A stretch of DNA of 64,000 bases from Nocardia inohanensis NBRC 100128 (GCF_001612945.1 NZ_BDBK01000012.1:248001-312000), one strand, 5' to 3'; counted from the first letter of the stretch, positions 43,995-53,622 are shown. A program made the numbers and translations. Notes: generated by a model from the sequence alone, not told the origin.

Positions 43995-44828
43995 TCACGG
44001 TAGCGGGTACAGGATGAACTCCGGACAGACCTTACGGCGCGGCGTATCACCGACTTCGTCCATGGCAGAACGGATTTCGCGAAGGATGCCGGGACGCATC
44101 TCCAGTGGCGGCTCGTCGGGCTGATAGGTGGTGCGCACCGGATAGTCCACGCCCGGCGTCGTGGTCATCTCGATATGACAACCCAGCACGTGCGAGACCG
44201 GTCGTTGCGCGGTGAACTCGAGCAACCGGTCGATACTGCGCGAGAACGCGGCCCAGTCCTCGATGTAGAGCCGGCCCGGATACACGGTGTCACCGGTGAG
44301 CAGGAACCCGGTCCGCGGATCGTAGAAGGTCACGGCCGCTTCGTGATGCCCCGGCGTGGCCAGGCACTCCAGCACCCGCCCGCCCAGATCGACCCGCGCG
44401 ACGGCCTCGGCGTCACGATCGAATCCGAAGTACTGCCAGGCGGTTTCCCGGTCACCGGCGACCAGCGTGGTATCCGGGCGATCGGCGAACTGACCGTCCC
44501 CCGCGATGTGATCGCCGTGCGGATGAGTGTGCAGCACCAGCAGCCGGTACGCGGGCCGTGGATAGCGGGCCAGCCAGTCCTCGACCAGATCGTCGACCAC
44601 GCGCCGCAGCGGGAAGAACTCGGCGGACTCGGTCGCGCCGGTGTCGATCAGCACCGCCCGCTCATCCCCGAACAGCAGAAACAGAAACGGGGCCTCGTAG
44701 TCGACGGCCATGTTCTGCCGCAGGATGATGGTGTTCGCGTCGTAGGCGTACACCTGGATGTCCACGTCGGTGTTGTGCTCGGCCGACGGCGACCCGTGAA
44801 TCCACCGCACATCCAGGCCCGCATGCAT
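43995..44828 (-). CDS. Metallo-beta-lactamase-fold hydrolase
   Basis: A 277-residue MBL-fold protein. The metal motif HTHPHGDH (about 99-106) with following CLATPGHHEAAV and FLLTGDTVYP is intact; the second Asp of the HxHxDH box is present as GDH. AAGGAG precedes the ATG at 44828, and the longer upstream reading overlaps the phospholipase gene. No signal peptide, so cytoplasmic. Substrate unknown. It follows the PI-PLC gene by 31 bases on the same strand and could be co-transcribed. Confidence 0.85.
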   Translation of the reverse strand: MHAGLDVRWIHGSPSAEHNTDVDIQVYAYDANTIILRQNMAVDYEAPFLFLLFGDERAVLIDTGATESAEFFPLRRVVDDLVEDWLARYPRPAYRLLVLHTHPHGDHIAGDGQFADRPDTTLVAGDRETAWQYFGFDRDAEAVARVDLGGRVLECLATPGHHEAAVTFYDPRTGFLLTGDTVYPGRLYIEDWAAFSRSIDRLLEFTAQRPVSHVLGCHIEMTTTPGVDYPVRTTYQPDEPPLEMRPGILREIRSAMDEVGDTPRRKVCPEFILYPLP

Positions 44829-44859
44829 CGCGTCTCCTTGTCGGACAGGGCCGGTTCCG

Positions 44860-45867
44860 TCAGCTGAAATTGCGCTCCAGCAGCAGGTCGAGGACGTTCG
44901 GATACCGGTCGGGGAAATCCATCGGAACGATACCGAAATGCCCGGGCTTGCCGCGGTGTTCGGTGAGATACGACTCGACCTTCGGCAGGATGGCCGCGGC
45001 ATTGTCCTTGGGCCAGGCGCGGTCGGCGTAGCTGGTGAAGTTGATGTACATCCGGGTGTTGCCGGGGTCGGCGGCGGACTTGTCGAAGCAGTCGCGGACG
45101 TAATCGAATTTGTCGCCGCCGGACGATCCGGTCTGCGCGGAGCCCGAGGAACCGGCCGACGAACCCGAGTCCAGGCCCGCGAGACCCCGCCCCTGATACC
45201 GGTCCTGTACGTAGAAGGCGTCATTGGTGACGACGCCGTTGTCGCCGCCGGGCCAGCGCAGGGTGGACAGCTGGTTGGCGAACTGGGTGATCAGCACGAT
45301 CCGCCCGCGCGCCTCGCCGAGCGCGGGAATGCGATTGCCGATCCAGAACAGCGAGCGGTAGCCCTTCACATCGAGGTATCCGTTGAAGACCCGTTCGAAG
45401 TCGGAACCCACATCGTTTCCGGTGCCGTCCTCCTTCTTGACCCGCATGATCAAGACCTCACCGGGGTTGCGCGCCAAGAAGTCCCGGCATCGGTTCAGCA
45501 CGTCGTCGAAGGTGATGTCCTGATAGGCGGGCCCGTGGTAGATGCCGAAGGAATCGCTCGTGTGGTCCTGCAATCCATTGCAGCGGATGTCGAGGAAGCG
45601 AATGCCGTGCGCGAATTGCTCGGGCAGCGACCAGTTCTGGGTGTGTGCCCACTCCGTCCCGTTGGCCGGGCTGGTGCAGCAGGAGTCGTGGGTACCCGGA
45701 ATCGTCAGCCGCAGTAGCGAAGTCCCGTCAGGCAACCCCGACATCCACGCCTGCGGAGCGCTCACGGTGCGCCGGACCGGACCCGCCCACGCCGGGGCCG
45801 CACCGACACCGGCGACGACCGCCGCACCCACCGCGGCCCGCAGCAGCTCCCTACGACTGGTCCTCAT
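44860..45867 (-). CDS. Tat-exported phosphatidylinositol-specific phospholipase C
   Basis: A 335-residue secreted enzyme with a twin-arginine signal (SRRELLRAAVGAAVVAG, cleavage near AWA-G at about 28). The catalytic X-domain has the general base/acid His pair: His-60 in TIPGTHDS and His-111 in FGIYHGP, plus RFLDIRC and LIMRVKKE motifs of bacterial PI-PLC. A Ser/Gly-rich insert sits at about 233-250. It would cleave phosphatidylinositol, releasing cyclic inositol phosphate. A link to the inositol operon 32 kb away is tempting but not shown. Confidence 0.9.
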   Translation of the reverse strand: MRTSRRELLRAAVGAAVVAGVGAAPAWAGPVRRTVSAPQAWMSGLPDGTSLLRLTIPGTHDSCCTSPANGTEWAHTQNWSLPEQFAHGIRFLDIRCNGLQDHTSDSFGIYHGPAYQDITFDDVLNRCRDFLARNPGEVLIMRVKKEDGTGNDVGSDFERVFNGYLDVKGYRSLFWIGNRIPALGEARGRIVLITQFANQLSTLRWPGGDNGVVTNDAFYVQDRYQGRGLAGLDSGSSAGSSGSAQTGSSGGDKFDYVRDCFDKSAADPGNTRMYINFTSYADRAWPKDNAAAILPKVESYLTEHRGKPGHFGIVPMDFPDRYPNVLDLLLERNFS

Positions 45868-46062
45868 TCACGCCTCGCTCTGCCGAATCCTCGAAATGCG
45901 ATCTTGCGCGATCGCGCCGCGAGCCTAGCTGGACATCAGACCAGTTGTCCTGCTTTTCGGTTCAGCCGGTCGAAACCCGTTGTTCACCAACGAATTCGGA
46001 CATTCCGGATCACAGCGACCTGCCAGGAATCACCCCTCGCCGCCGTGCGAAACTCCTTCGCG

Positions 46063-46986
46063 ATGCTCACTTACCTCGAAGCGACGGTCATCGGCTCGGT
46101 CCAGGGATTCACCGAACTCTTCCCCATCTCCAGCCTCGGGCATTCCGTACTCGTCGCGGCCTGGCTCGGCGGCGACTGGGCGAAGCTGACCGAAGGGGAA
46201 TCGGGCGGGGGCACACCGTATCTGGCGTTCGTGGTGGCCTTGCACGTGGCGACGGCGCTGGCCCTGCTCGGGCATTATCGGCGCGATTGGCAGGCCATCG
46301 GCGGCGGCTTCCTGGATACGCTGCGCACCAAGCGCGTCGACACCGTCCCGCAGCGCCTGGCCTGGCTGCTGCTGATCGGCACCCTGCCGGTGGCCGTTCT
46401 CGGTCCGCTGCTGGAACATTCGCTGCACGCGCTCTTCGCCGCGCCGATCTACGCCGCCGTCTTCCTGACCCTCAACGGGGTGGTCCTGATCATCGGCGAG
46501 GGATTGCGCCGCCGCAACGAACCCACCCTCGCCCAGTACGGCAGGCGGTTCGCCCTGCACCGCGCCCGCCCCACCGAGACCCGCGCCCGCCGCCAAACCG
46601 ACCGTCCGCTCGCCGCGCTCAGCGCCGCCGATGCGGCCGGCATCGGCCTCGCGCAGGCGGGTGCGCTGATCACCGGCTTCAGCCGAGCGGGATTGAGCAT
46701 GGTCGGCGGGCTCTGGCGCGGCCTGGAACACGAGCACGCCGCCAAGTTCGCCTTCCTGCTCGCCACCCCCGCCATTCTCGGCGCGGGGGTGATCGAGCTG
46801 CCCGAACTCATCGGCCCCGGCAGCGCGGGCTGCCGCGGTCCGATCCTGTTCGGCGCGTTGGTCTCCGGGCTCTGCTCCTGGCTCGCCGTGCGCTTCCTGG
46901 AACGCTACTTCCAGACCCGCACGCTGCTGCTCTTCGCGCTCTACTGCCTGATCGCCGGGCCGGTCTCGGTGCTGCGTTTCTGGTGA
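46063..46986 (+). CDS. Undecaprenyl-diphosphatase-like membrane protein
   Basis: A 307-residue UppP/BacA-family integral membrane protein expected to dephosphorylate undecaprenyl diphosphate for cell-wall lipid recycling. Motif 1 is visible as QGFTELFPISSLGH (about 14-27; canonical E-x3-P-[VI]-S-S-x-G-H). Motif 2 reads ITGFSRAGLSM at about 203-213, where most members have PGTSRSG. It is therefore a divergent subgroup. The ATG at 46063 starts the first helix directly; a GTG at 46045 is an alternative. Divergent from the PI-PLC gene. Confidence 0.85.
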   Translation: MLTYLEATVIGSVQGFTELFPISSLGHSVLVAAWLGGDWAKLTEGESGGGTPYLAFVVALHVATALALLGHYRRDWQAIGGGFLDTLRTKRVDTVPQRLAWLLLIGTLPVAVLGPLLEHSLHALFAAPIYAAVFLTLNGVVLIIGEGLRRRNEPTLAQYGRRFALHRARPTETRARRQTDRPLAALSAADAAGIGLAQAGALITGFSRAGLSMVGGLWRGLEHEHAAKFAFLLATPAILGAGVIELPELIGPGSAGCRGPILFGALVSGLCSWLAVRFLERYFQTRTLLLFALYCLIAGPVSVLRFW

Positions 46987-46987
46987 G

Positions 46988-47746
46988 TCAGCCGGCCAGC
47001 ACCTCCGGCATGCCCGGCTTCAGGACACCGGTCAGCGCCGACCATTCGATGGTCACGTCGAGCACGCCCGCGACGGGCGGCGCGGCCTGACCCTGCTCGA
47101 AATACAGGTGCATGCCCTCGGGCGTGGGCGTCCAATATTGGAAGTGGTCCCGGGTGGGGGTGAGGCCGTCGGCGTCGATGACGCTCGCGTACTTGGACTT
47201 CTTCAGTTTCTGGGTCGCCAGCGTGGAGAGCTTGGTGAGCCCGGCCGTCTCGTCGGTGAACAGGTCCGCGACCCGAATCTGCTTGGCGGTGTCCAGGTTC
47301 GTCACATGCGTGGCGAGCACCGCGGTCGGGTGCGCGCCGCCGAAATCGAGGGTGAGCCACATGATGCCGCCGGCCACCTTGTTCCCGAGATACTCGACCT
47401 TGCTCTCATCGGCGACGCCGGTCAGCTTCACCGCATCCGAACGCGCGGCGATGATGGCCTGCAAGGTGGTGCGCATACCGTCGTTGAACTCCTTGACGGC
47501 GGCGTCCCGGCCTTGTCCCGCCAATTGCGGCACGTCTACGTCATAGCTGAGCGATCCCTGTTTACCATTGACCCGGATGGTGGTCGCCGTGATTACCGAG
47601 GCAGTGCTGGGCGGCGACGATTCGACAGTCTGCACGACGGTGGGACGCCCCGTGGTGGGCACGGTGGACGTCCCGTCGGTGGAACAACCCGTTGCCGCCA
47701 CGGCCAGCGTGGCGGCGGCGATCAAACCGACGATGGTGATGCGCAC
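46988..47746 (-). CDS. DUF3298-type secreted lipoprotein
   Basis: A 252-residue exported protein with a signal peptide and lipobox ATGC at about residue 20, then a Thr/Ser/Pro-rich linker. The C-terminal part (about 60-245) resembles the DUF3298/RsiV-like domain of mycobacterial lipoproteins: SYDVDVPQLAG, FNDGMRTTLQAI, ATHVTNLDTAKQIRVADLFTDE and VTIEWSALTGVL. GTG at 47746 with GGGAGG upstream. Function unknown. It is divergent from the repeat protein. Confidence 0.82.
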   Translation of the reverse strand: MRITIVGLIAAATLAVAATGCSTDGTSTVPTTGRPTVVQTVESSPPSTASVITATTIRVNGKQGSLSYDVDVPQLAGQGRDAAVKEFNDGMRTTLQAIIAARSDAVKLTGVADESKVEYLGNKVAGGIMWLTLDFGGAHPTAVLATHVTNLDTAKQIRVADLFTDETAGLTKLSTLATQKLKKSKYASVIDADGLTPTRDHFQYWTPTPEGMHLYFEQGQAAPPVAGVLDVTIEWSALTGVLKPGMPEVLAG

Positions 47747-47925
47747 GATCCCTCCCGATGTTCCGGCACCGGCTCTGCTCGGTGCTCACCGACAACCATC
47801 GGCCCGGCCGCTCACGATGTACCAACGGATCACCGAGCACGCGGTGAGTCTCCGCCGACGCGCCGGTACGGGCAGGTTTGCCCGATCCGACAGTGGGCAC
47901 TGCCTGGGCGGAAAGGAACCCCAAC

Positions 47926-49176
47926 ATGCTGATTCGACGAATCGCCCGTCCGCTCCTGGCGTCCGCGTTCATCGCCGACGGGCTCACCACACTCGCCAAC
48001 CCCGAGCCCCGCACCAAGACGGCCGCCACGCTGGTGCAGCACGGTGAACGGAAATTGCCCGAGAATTACGCCGCCAAACTTCCGTCCGATCCCGGACAGG
48101 TGGTGCGGGTGAACGCCATGGTGCAGGTCGGCGCCGCGACGCTGCTGGCGTTCGGTCGCATGCCCCGGATCGCGTCGACGGTGCTGGCGGCCACCCTCGT
48201 TCCCGCCACCGCCGTCGAGCACAATTTCTGGGACGAGCAGGATCCCGAACGGCGCGCGGCCAAGCGACTGGGCTTCATCAAGGACGTGAGCCTGCTCGGC
48301 GGATTGCTGATCGCGGCCTCCGACACCGCGGGCAAGCCGTCCCTGGCCTGGCGTGGAAAGCGGGCCGCCGCAAAGGTTTCGGCGAGCCTCCCGCTGGTCC
48401 ACGGCGGCTCCGACAACACCTATCAGTCCCTGCGCAAGGGGCTCGAAGGGGCCCTGGAGCACGGCAAGGTCGCGGCCGGTCACACCAAGGAGAAGATCGC
48501 CGATCTGGCCGACACCGTGCAGTCCGAGGCCCCGCACTGGGCCGAGACCGCCAAGGAACAGAGCGCGGAAATCGCCGAGACCGTAGGTGAACGCGGTCGC
48601 GAGTTCGCCGATATCGCCAAGCGGCGCGGCGGGCGTTTCGTGGACGTGGCCAAGACCCGCGGCGCCGACTTCGCCGAGATCGCGCGAGATCGCGGCGCGG
48701 ACTTCGCCGAAATCGCCCGCGACCGCGGCGCCGACCTCGCCGAAACCGCCCGGGAACGCGGCGTGGACCTGGCCGGAACCGCCCGGGAACGCGGCGCGGA
48801 CTTCGCCGAGATCGCACGCGAACGCGGCGCCGACTTCGCCGAGATCGCGCGGGACCGGGGTGCGGATCTCGCCGAGACCGCACGGGAGCGTGGCGCGCAG
48901 GTCGCCGAGACCGCTCGGGAACGCCGGCTGCGCGCCGCCGAAGCCGCGCACGATCGAGGCGTGAAAGCCGCCCGGACCGCACGCGGCCGGCGTCGGCAGG
49001 CCGCCCGGATCGCCCGCGGCCGGACCGCCGACGCCGCCGAGACGGCTCGCGACCGCAGCGTGCGGTTCGCCGAGACCGCGCTCGATCGCGGCGCGCTGCT
49101 GGCGGAGACCGCGCTCGACCGCAGTGCCCGGGCCGCCGAAGCCGCGCGGGATCGAATCGAAGAGCGCCGCAACTGA
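47926..49176 (+). CDS. DoxX-like protein with a long 11-residue-repeat tail
   Basis: A 416-residue protein. The N-terminal about 150 residues (RRIARPLLASAFIADGLTTL, with hydrophobic segments) resemble DoxX-type membrane proteins. After a linker, residues about 222-408 consist of about 17 tandem 11-residue units of consensus (D/E)RGADFAEIAR. Hydrophobic residues recur on an 11-residue (3-turn) period with Arg, Asp and Glu between, predicting a long amphipathic or right-handed coiled helix. AAGGA lies nine bases upstream of the ATG. It converges with the MFS gene six bases away. The function of the tail is unknown. Confidence 0.85.
   Translation: MLIRRIARPLLASAFIADGLTTLANPEPRTKTAATLVQHGERKLPENYAAKLPSDPGQVVRVNAMVQVGAATLLAFGRMPRIASTVLAATLVPATAVEHNFWDEQDPERRAAKRLGFIKDVSLLGGLLIAASDTAGKPSLAWRGKRAAAKVSASLPLVHGGSDNTYQSLRKGLEGALEHGKVAAGHTKEKIADLADTVQSEAPHWAETAKEQSAEIAETVGERGREFADIAKRRGGRFVDVAKTRGADFAEIARDRGADFAEIARDRGADLAETARERGVDLAGTARERGADFAEIARERGADFAEIARDRGADLAETARERGAQVAETARERRLRAAEAAHDRGVKAARTARGRRRQAARIARGRTADAAETARDRSVRFAETALDRGALLAETALDRSARAAEAARDRIEERRN
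48589..49149 (+). repeat. 33-bp tandem repeats encoding 11-residue units
   Basis: About 17 imperfect 33-bp units. The central ones (about 48658-48918) are nearly identical at protein level (RGADFAEIARD/E); the outer ones are diverged. The repeat is coding and in frame throughout. Confidence 0.85.
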
Positions 49177-49182
49177 TTCCGG

Positions 49183-50589
49183 TCAGCCCACGGTGACGGG
49201 GGCGGTCTTCGCGGGCCGCAGGGTCAGGCACAGCGGTGCCGCGGCGAGCAGGACGATCGCCTCGACGCGGTAGAGCTGGTGGACGGCATCGAGCAGATGG
49301 ATGCCGTGCGCGGAGACCAGCGCGGCCAGGATCGCGATACCCAGACCGCCCCCGACCTGGCGGACGGTGAAGTTCATGCCGAGCCCGGCGGCGAACTTCT
49401 CCGCGGGGATGGCGGCCGAGGCTGCAATCCCCAACGCGGCGAACGAGAGTCCGATGCCCAGGCCGATGACCGCGGCGGCCGGGGCCCACACCGTCCAGAG
49501 CCGTTCCTCGGCGGTGAGCGCGTGCGTGCCCAGCAGCGTCGCGCCCGCGGCGAACAGCAGCGCGCCCAGGGCCGCGAGCCGGCCGGCATTGTGCGCGGTG
49601 CCGATCTTGCCGACCACGACCGAGGTGATCATGGCCGCGACCGCCGCGATGGTGAGTACGAACGAGGCTTTGACCACCGAGTAATGCCAGATCTCGGCCA
49701 GGAAGATGGGGCCGATCAGCATATGCGCGAAGAGTGCCAGGCCGATGACGGCCGAGGCCAGGCTGGTGCGGGCGAACAGCCCGTTGCGCCACAGCGCCAG
49801 ATCCACGGCGGGGCTGCGATGGTAGCGGGCGCGCAACAGCGCGAGCGCCAGCAGCGTCAGCCCGCCCAGCAGCAGGCCCGCGGTGAGCGGTGCGGTCCAG
49901 CCCCAATCCTGGCCCCGCGTGACGGCCGCGACGACGGACCCGGTGGCGGTGGCGAAGAGCAACGCGCCCAACGCATCCGGCAGCGGCCCCCGAACCCGCG
50001 GCCGATCGGCCGGCACCAGCCACAGGCCCACCCCGACCAGCGCCACCCCGATCGGGATATTGACGGCGAAGATCCCCCGCCATCCGAACTGATCCACCAG
50101 CAGCCCGCCCAGCACCGGCCCGAGCACCGCGCCCAGACCATTGGTGGCCGTCCAGGTTCCGATGGCGCCCGGCCGTTTCTCCGGTGCGACCACCCCCAGC
50201 AGCAGCCCCACCGACGCCGGCACCACGACCGCCGCCGCCACCCCTTGCAGCAGTCGCGCCGCGATGAGCGCCGCCGCCGTGGGCGCGACCGCGCACGCCA
50301 GCGAGGTCAGCACGAATCCGGCCAGCCCGAGCAGGAACAGGCGTCCGCGCCCGATCACGTCGGCCAGCCGCCCGGCGGGCGCGAGCCCGGCCGCGAACGT
50401 CACGCTGTACCCGCTCACCACCCAGGTCAGCACGGATCGACTTGTGCCGGTGAAGGATTGCGCGATGCTCGGGAAGGCGATGTTCACCACCGAGACATCC
50501 AGAAACGTCAGAAACGATGCCGCGCACACCAGCGCCGGCACCGCCCGCGCACCGATGTCGGTGACCTCGCCGGATACCCGATGGGCCAT
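49183..50589 (-). CDS. EmrB/QacA-type MFS drug exporter
   Basis: A 468-residue, about 14-helix MFS pump. The DHA2-type motif LDVSVVNIAFPSIAQSF (about 27-43), GRLADVIGRGRLFLLG (about 72-87) and motif C-like GAVLGPVLGGLL (about 150-161) are visible. The start at 50589 has GGGGGAGGG upstream; longer readings are inside the intergenic region. It is divergent from the AfsR-type regulator 138 bases away and may be its target; the substrate is unknown. Confidence 0.9.
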   Translation of the reverse strand: MAHRVSGEVTDIGARAVPALVCAASFLTFLDVSVVNIAFPSIAQSFTGTSRSVLTWVVSGYSVTFAAGLAPAGRLADVIGRGRLFLLGLAGFVLTSLACAVAPTAAALIAARLLQGVAAAVVVPASVGLLLGVVAPEKRPGAIGTWTATNGLGAVLGPVLGGLLVDQFGWRGIFAVNIPIGVALVGVGLWLVPADRPRVRGPLPDALGALLFATATGSVVAAVTRGQDWGWTAPLTAGLLLGGLTLLALALLRARYHRSPAVDLALWRNGLFARTSLASAVIGLALFAHMLIGPIFLAEIWHYSVVKASFVLTIAAVAAMITSVVVGKIGTAHNAGRLAALGALLFAAGATLLGTHALTAEERLWTVWAPAAAVIGLGIGLSFAALGIAASAAIPAEKFAAGLGMNFTVRQVGGGLGIAILAALVSAHGIHLLDAVHQLYRVEAIVLLAAAPLCLTLRPAKTAPVTVG

Positions 50590-50727
50590 ATTCCCTCCCC
50601 CATTTCGTTGCCGAACCCGTCGAGCGGGCCGATATTCCACGATGGGGGGCTGTGATCGGTGTTGAATAGTCGCCGGATCAACGAGCCAGGCGGCCATTTA
50701 CACTGCCCGAACGGGGAGGTCGGTTTG

Positions 50728-53622
50728 TTGAAGTTCGCGGTATTGGGTGAGGTCCGGGCTTGGCGCGGAGACACACCGTTGGATCTCGGCCCGCCACAGC
50801 GGCGCGCCGTGCTGGTGGCATTGCTGCTGCGCGAGGGGAAGGCGGTGACCGCGGCCGAACTCGTCGAAGGCATCTGGGGCGACGATCCGGTGTTGCGCGC
50901 GGTCCCGGCCCTGCGCACGCACGTGGCCAAGCTGCGCCGCGAACTCGAACCCGAACGCACCATGCGCGGGCCGTCGAGTCTGCTGGTCTCGGTCGGCGAC
51001 GGCTACGCGCTGCGAGTTCCGGCCGGCTGCACCGATATCGACACCGTCGTCGACCGGGTCGCCGCGGCCGCGCAATTGCGCGACGAGGATCCGGTCGCCG
51101 CCCGCGACACCCTGGAAGCCGCACTGGCCCAATGGCAGGGCGCGGCACTGGGCGGGCTACCCGGACCCTTCGCCGAACGGCAGCGGGCCCGCCTGGAACA
51201 GTGGCGGCTGGCCATTCTGGAAGATCGGCTCAGCCTGGACATCGAGACCGGGCGCAGCGCCGACGCGGTGACCGAACTCGGGCCGCTCATCGACGAGCAT
51301 CCGCTGCGGGAACGGTTCCGGGCGTTGCTCATGACGGCGCTCTACCACTGCGGGCGCCAAGCCGACGCGCTCGAGGAGTACGCGCGCGCCCGGCGGGCCC
51401 TGGTGGACGGCATCGGCGTCGAGCCCGGACCGGAGTTGAGCGCCGTGCACACCCGCATCCTGCGCGCCGAGCTGCCGCCGGTGCTGCGGGCCCCGCGCCC
51501 CACCCCCACCCCGGCCCAATTGCCGCCCGACATCGCCGATTTCACCGGCCGCTCACGGGTCAGCGAGGAGATCGCGGCGGAGCTCACCGGCGACGGCAGC
51601 ACCGTGGTGATCTCGGCGGTCGGCGGCATGGGCGGCGTCGGCAAGACCGCCCTCGCACTGCACGTCGCCCATCGCGTGCGCGACCGTTTCCCGGACGGGC
51701 AGCTGTATGTGAACCTGCGCGGCGTCGATCCCGAGCCGGTCTCGCCCGGCGACGCGCTCGGCGGATTCCTGCGCGCGCTCGGCGTCGCGGAGGGCGACCT
51801 CCCCTCCGCCGTCGACGACCGGGCGTGCCAATTGCGAACCCTGTTGTCCGACAAGCGCGTGCTGGTGGTGCTGGACAACGCCCGCGACAGCGCCCAGGTC
51901 GCCCCGCTGCTGCCAGGGACGCCGGGGACGGCGGTGCTGGTCACCAGCCGCTCGGTGCTCACCGAATTGCCCGCGCTGCGCCGCACCCGGCTCGATGTGC
52001 TCGAGACCGAGGAGGCCATGACGCTGCTGACCCGGGTGCTGGGCGCGGAACGCGTTGCGGCCGAACAGGATGCGGCGCTGACGGTGATCGCGCTGTGCGC
52101 CCGCCTGCCGCTCGCGGTGCGCATCGTGGGCGCGCGGCTGGCGGTGCGGCCGCAGTGGACCCTCGCCGCGCTGGCCGATCGGCTGGCCGACGAGAACCAG
52201 CGTCTCGACATCCTGCAAACCGGTGAACTGGCCGTCGAGGCCGTCTTCCAGCTCGGCTACGGTCAGCTGAATCCCGAGCAGGCCAGGGCTTTTCGCATGC
52301 TCGCCCGCAACGATGTGCCCGACTTCCCGGTCGACGGCGCGGCGGCGGTACTCGACGTGCCGGTCGCCCGCGCCGAGCAGCTCTGCGAGTCGCTGGTGGA
52401 TCTGAACCTGCTGGAGACCACCGCTCCCGGGCGCTATCGCTTCCATGATCTGTTGCGCCTGTTCGCGGCCCGGCTCGCCGAGGCCAACGACCCCGACGGG
52501 AGCGCGGGGGAAGACGAATCCACCGTCCTGGTGCGGCTGCTCGACTACTACCTGGCGAGCACCAAGAACCTGCTCTGCGCCATCGATTTCAGCAATACCG
52601 CGCGGCTGCTGGTGCCCACCGACGTCCCCGGCCGCACCTTCACCAACGGGGCCGAAGGACAGACCTGGAACGATATCGAGCGCCCGGTCGTGATCGCCCT
52701 GCACCGGCAGGCCGCGCGCATCGGCGGCCCGGCGGTCGCGGTGGCCGCCGACATGGCCTGGGTGATGGCCGAGCTGATGGATGCCGGAACGCGCGCCCGC
52801 GAACTCTCCGATGCCTTGAAAGGGCTGCTGCACACCGCCGTTCGCGAGAACGACGCCACCTCCGCGCGCCGCCTGCGGGTGGCCACCGGCGCCCTGCTGC
52901 AAGTCGGTCTCGGCGAGATCGAGGCGAGTATGGAGTTCCTGCAACCGATCTCGCCGCCCGCCGACGCCGCCGACCGCCGCTTGCAGATCCTGACCGAGGT
53001 GCTGCTGGGCGTGGCCGACCGTCGCATGGGCAATACCAAGGACTCGCACCGTCACTACGCCAATGCCATGGCCCTCACCCGCGCCGAGGGCGACCGCTCC
53101 ATGGAGGCCTGGATCCTGGCCATCGCTACCCGAACCCTCTGCGAATCCGGCCAATACGACGAGGCGGTGGCGGTGGCCGGCCGCGCCATCACGCTGGCGC
53201 GCGAAGCCTCCAATCCCGTCGCTCTCGGCTGGGCCACCCATGAACTGGCCGCCACCCGATCCATGCTCGGCGAGCACGAGCGCGCCCGCGAACTCGGCAA
53301 CGAAGCGGTCGCCATCGCCCGCCGCAATGGCGTGCGGCTCTGGGAAGGCTGGGCGCGCACCCGTCTGGCTCAGATCCATCTGCGGGCCGGGCGCGTCCCC
53401 GCCGCCGAGACCGAGGCCACCCATGCCCTGGACCTGTTCGCCAAAGCCGCCGATCCGCTCGACCGGGCCCGGGCCATGGCGCTGCGTGCGGCGGCCCGCG
53501 CCGCCCGCGGCGACACCGCGGCCGCCGACGCCGAACTGCGCGATGCCACCGAGATCTTCCGGCGCGCGGGCCTGCCCGCCCCCACCCCGGCCGCGCTTTT
53601 CGGTCCACCGGCCCGGCCGTGA
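50728..53622 (+). CDS. AfsR/SARP-type transcriptional regulator
   Basis: A 964-residue modular regulator: an N-terminal OmpR-like winged helix (about 1-97, MKFAVLGEVRAW), a bacterial transcriptional-activation domain (about 105-248), an NB-ARC/STAND ATPase with P-loop GMGGVGKT (about 300-307) and VLVVLDNARD, then a TPR-rich tail (about 700-940). GGAGG lies eight bases before a TTG at 50728 (a TTG at 50725 is also possible). Such proteins activate secondary-metabolite or transport genes. Neighbours are an MFS pump and an iron-box importer; no biosynthetic genes are visible. Confidence 0.9.
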   Translation: MKFAVLGEVRAWRGDTPLDLGPPQRRAVLVALLLREGKAVTAAELVEGIWGDDPVLRAVPALRTHVAKLRRELEPERTMRGPSSLLVSVGDGYALRVPAGCTDIDTVVDRVAAAAQLRDEDPVAARDTLEAALAQWQGAALGGLPGPFAERQRARLEQWRLAILEDRLSLDIETGRSADAVTELGPLIDEHPLRERFRALLMTALYHCGRQADALEEYARARRALVDGIGVEPGPELSAVHTRILRAELPPVLRAPRPTPTPAQLPPDIADFTGRSRVSEEIAAELTGDGSTVVISAVGGMGGVGKTALALHVAHRVRDRFPDGQLYVNLRGVDPEPVSPGDALGGFLRALGVAEGDLPSAVDDRACQLRTLLSDKRVLVVLDNARDSAQVAPLLPGTPGTAVLVTSRSVLTELPALRRTRLDVLETEEAMTLLTRVLGAERVAAEQDAALTVIALCARLPLAVRIVGARLAVRPQWTLAALADRLADENQRLDILQTGELAVEAVFQLGYGQLNPEQARAFRMLARNDVPDFPVDGAAAVLDVPVARAEQLCESLVDLNLLETTAPGRYRFHDLLRLFAARLAEANDPDGSAGEDESTVLVRLLDYYLASTKNLLCAIDFSNTARLLVPTDVPGRTFTNGAEGQTWNDIERPVVIALHRQAARIGGPAVAVAADMAWVMAELMDAGTRARELSDALKGLLHTAVRENDATSARRLRVATGALLQVGLGEIEASMEFLQPISPPADAADRRLQILTEVLLGVADRRMGNTKDSHRHYANAMALTRAEGDRSMEAWILAIATRTLCESGQYDEAVAVAGRAITLAREASNPVALGWATHELAATRSMLGEHERARELGNEAVAIARRNGVRLWEGWARTRLAQIHLRAGRVPAAETEATHALDLFAKAADPLDRARAMALRAAARAARGDTAAADAELRDATEIFRRAGLPAPTPAALFGPPARP

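Noticed and set aside
41213..44017. A 934-codon open frame on the plus strand
   Set aside because: It is antisense to the nucleoside-permease lipoprotein and the EF-Tu gene, is His/Arg/Gly-rich, and has no family motif. It is an artefact of high GC.
45931..45950. GGACA-N10-TGTCC dyad between the PI-PLC and UppP-like genes
   Set aside because: Arms of 5 bp with a long spacer are expected by chance at this GC content, and there is no second copy.
48589..49149. Tandem 33-bp repeats considered as a CRISPR array or satellite
   Set aside because: There are no unique spacers and the repeat is coding in frame; it belongs to the 11-residue-repeat protein.
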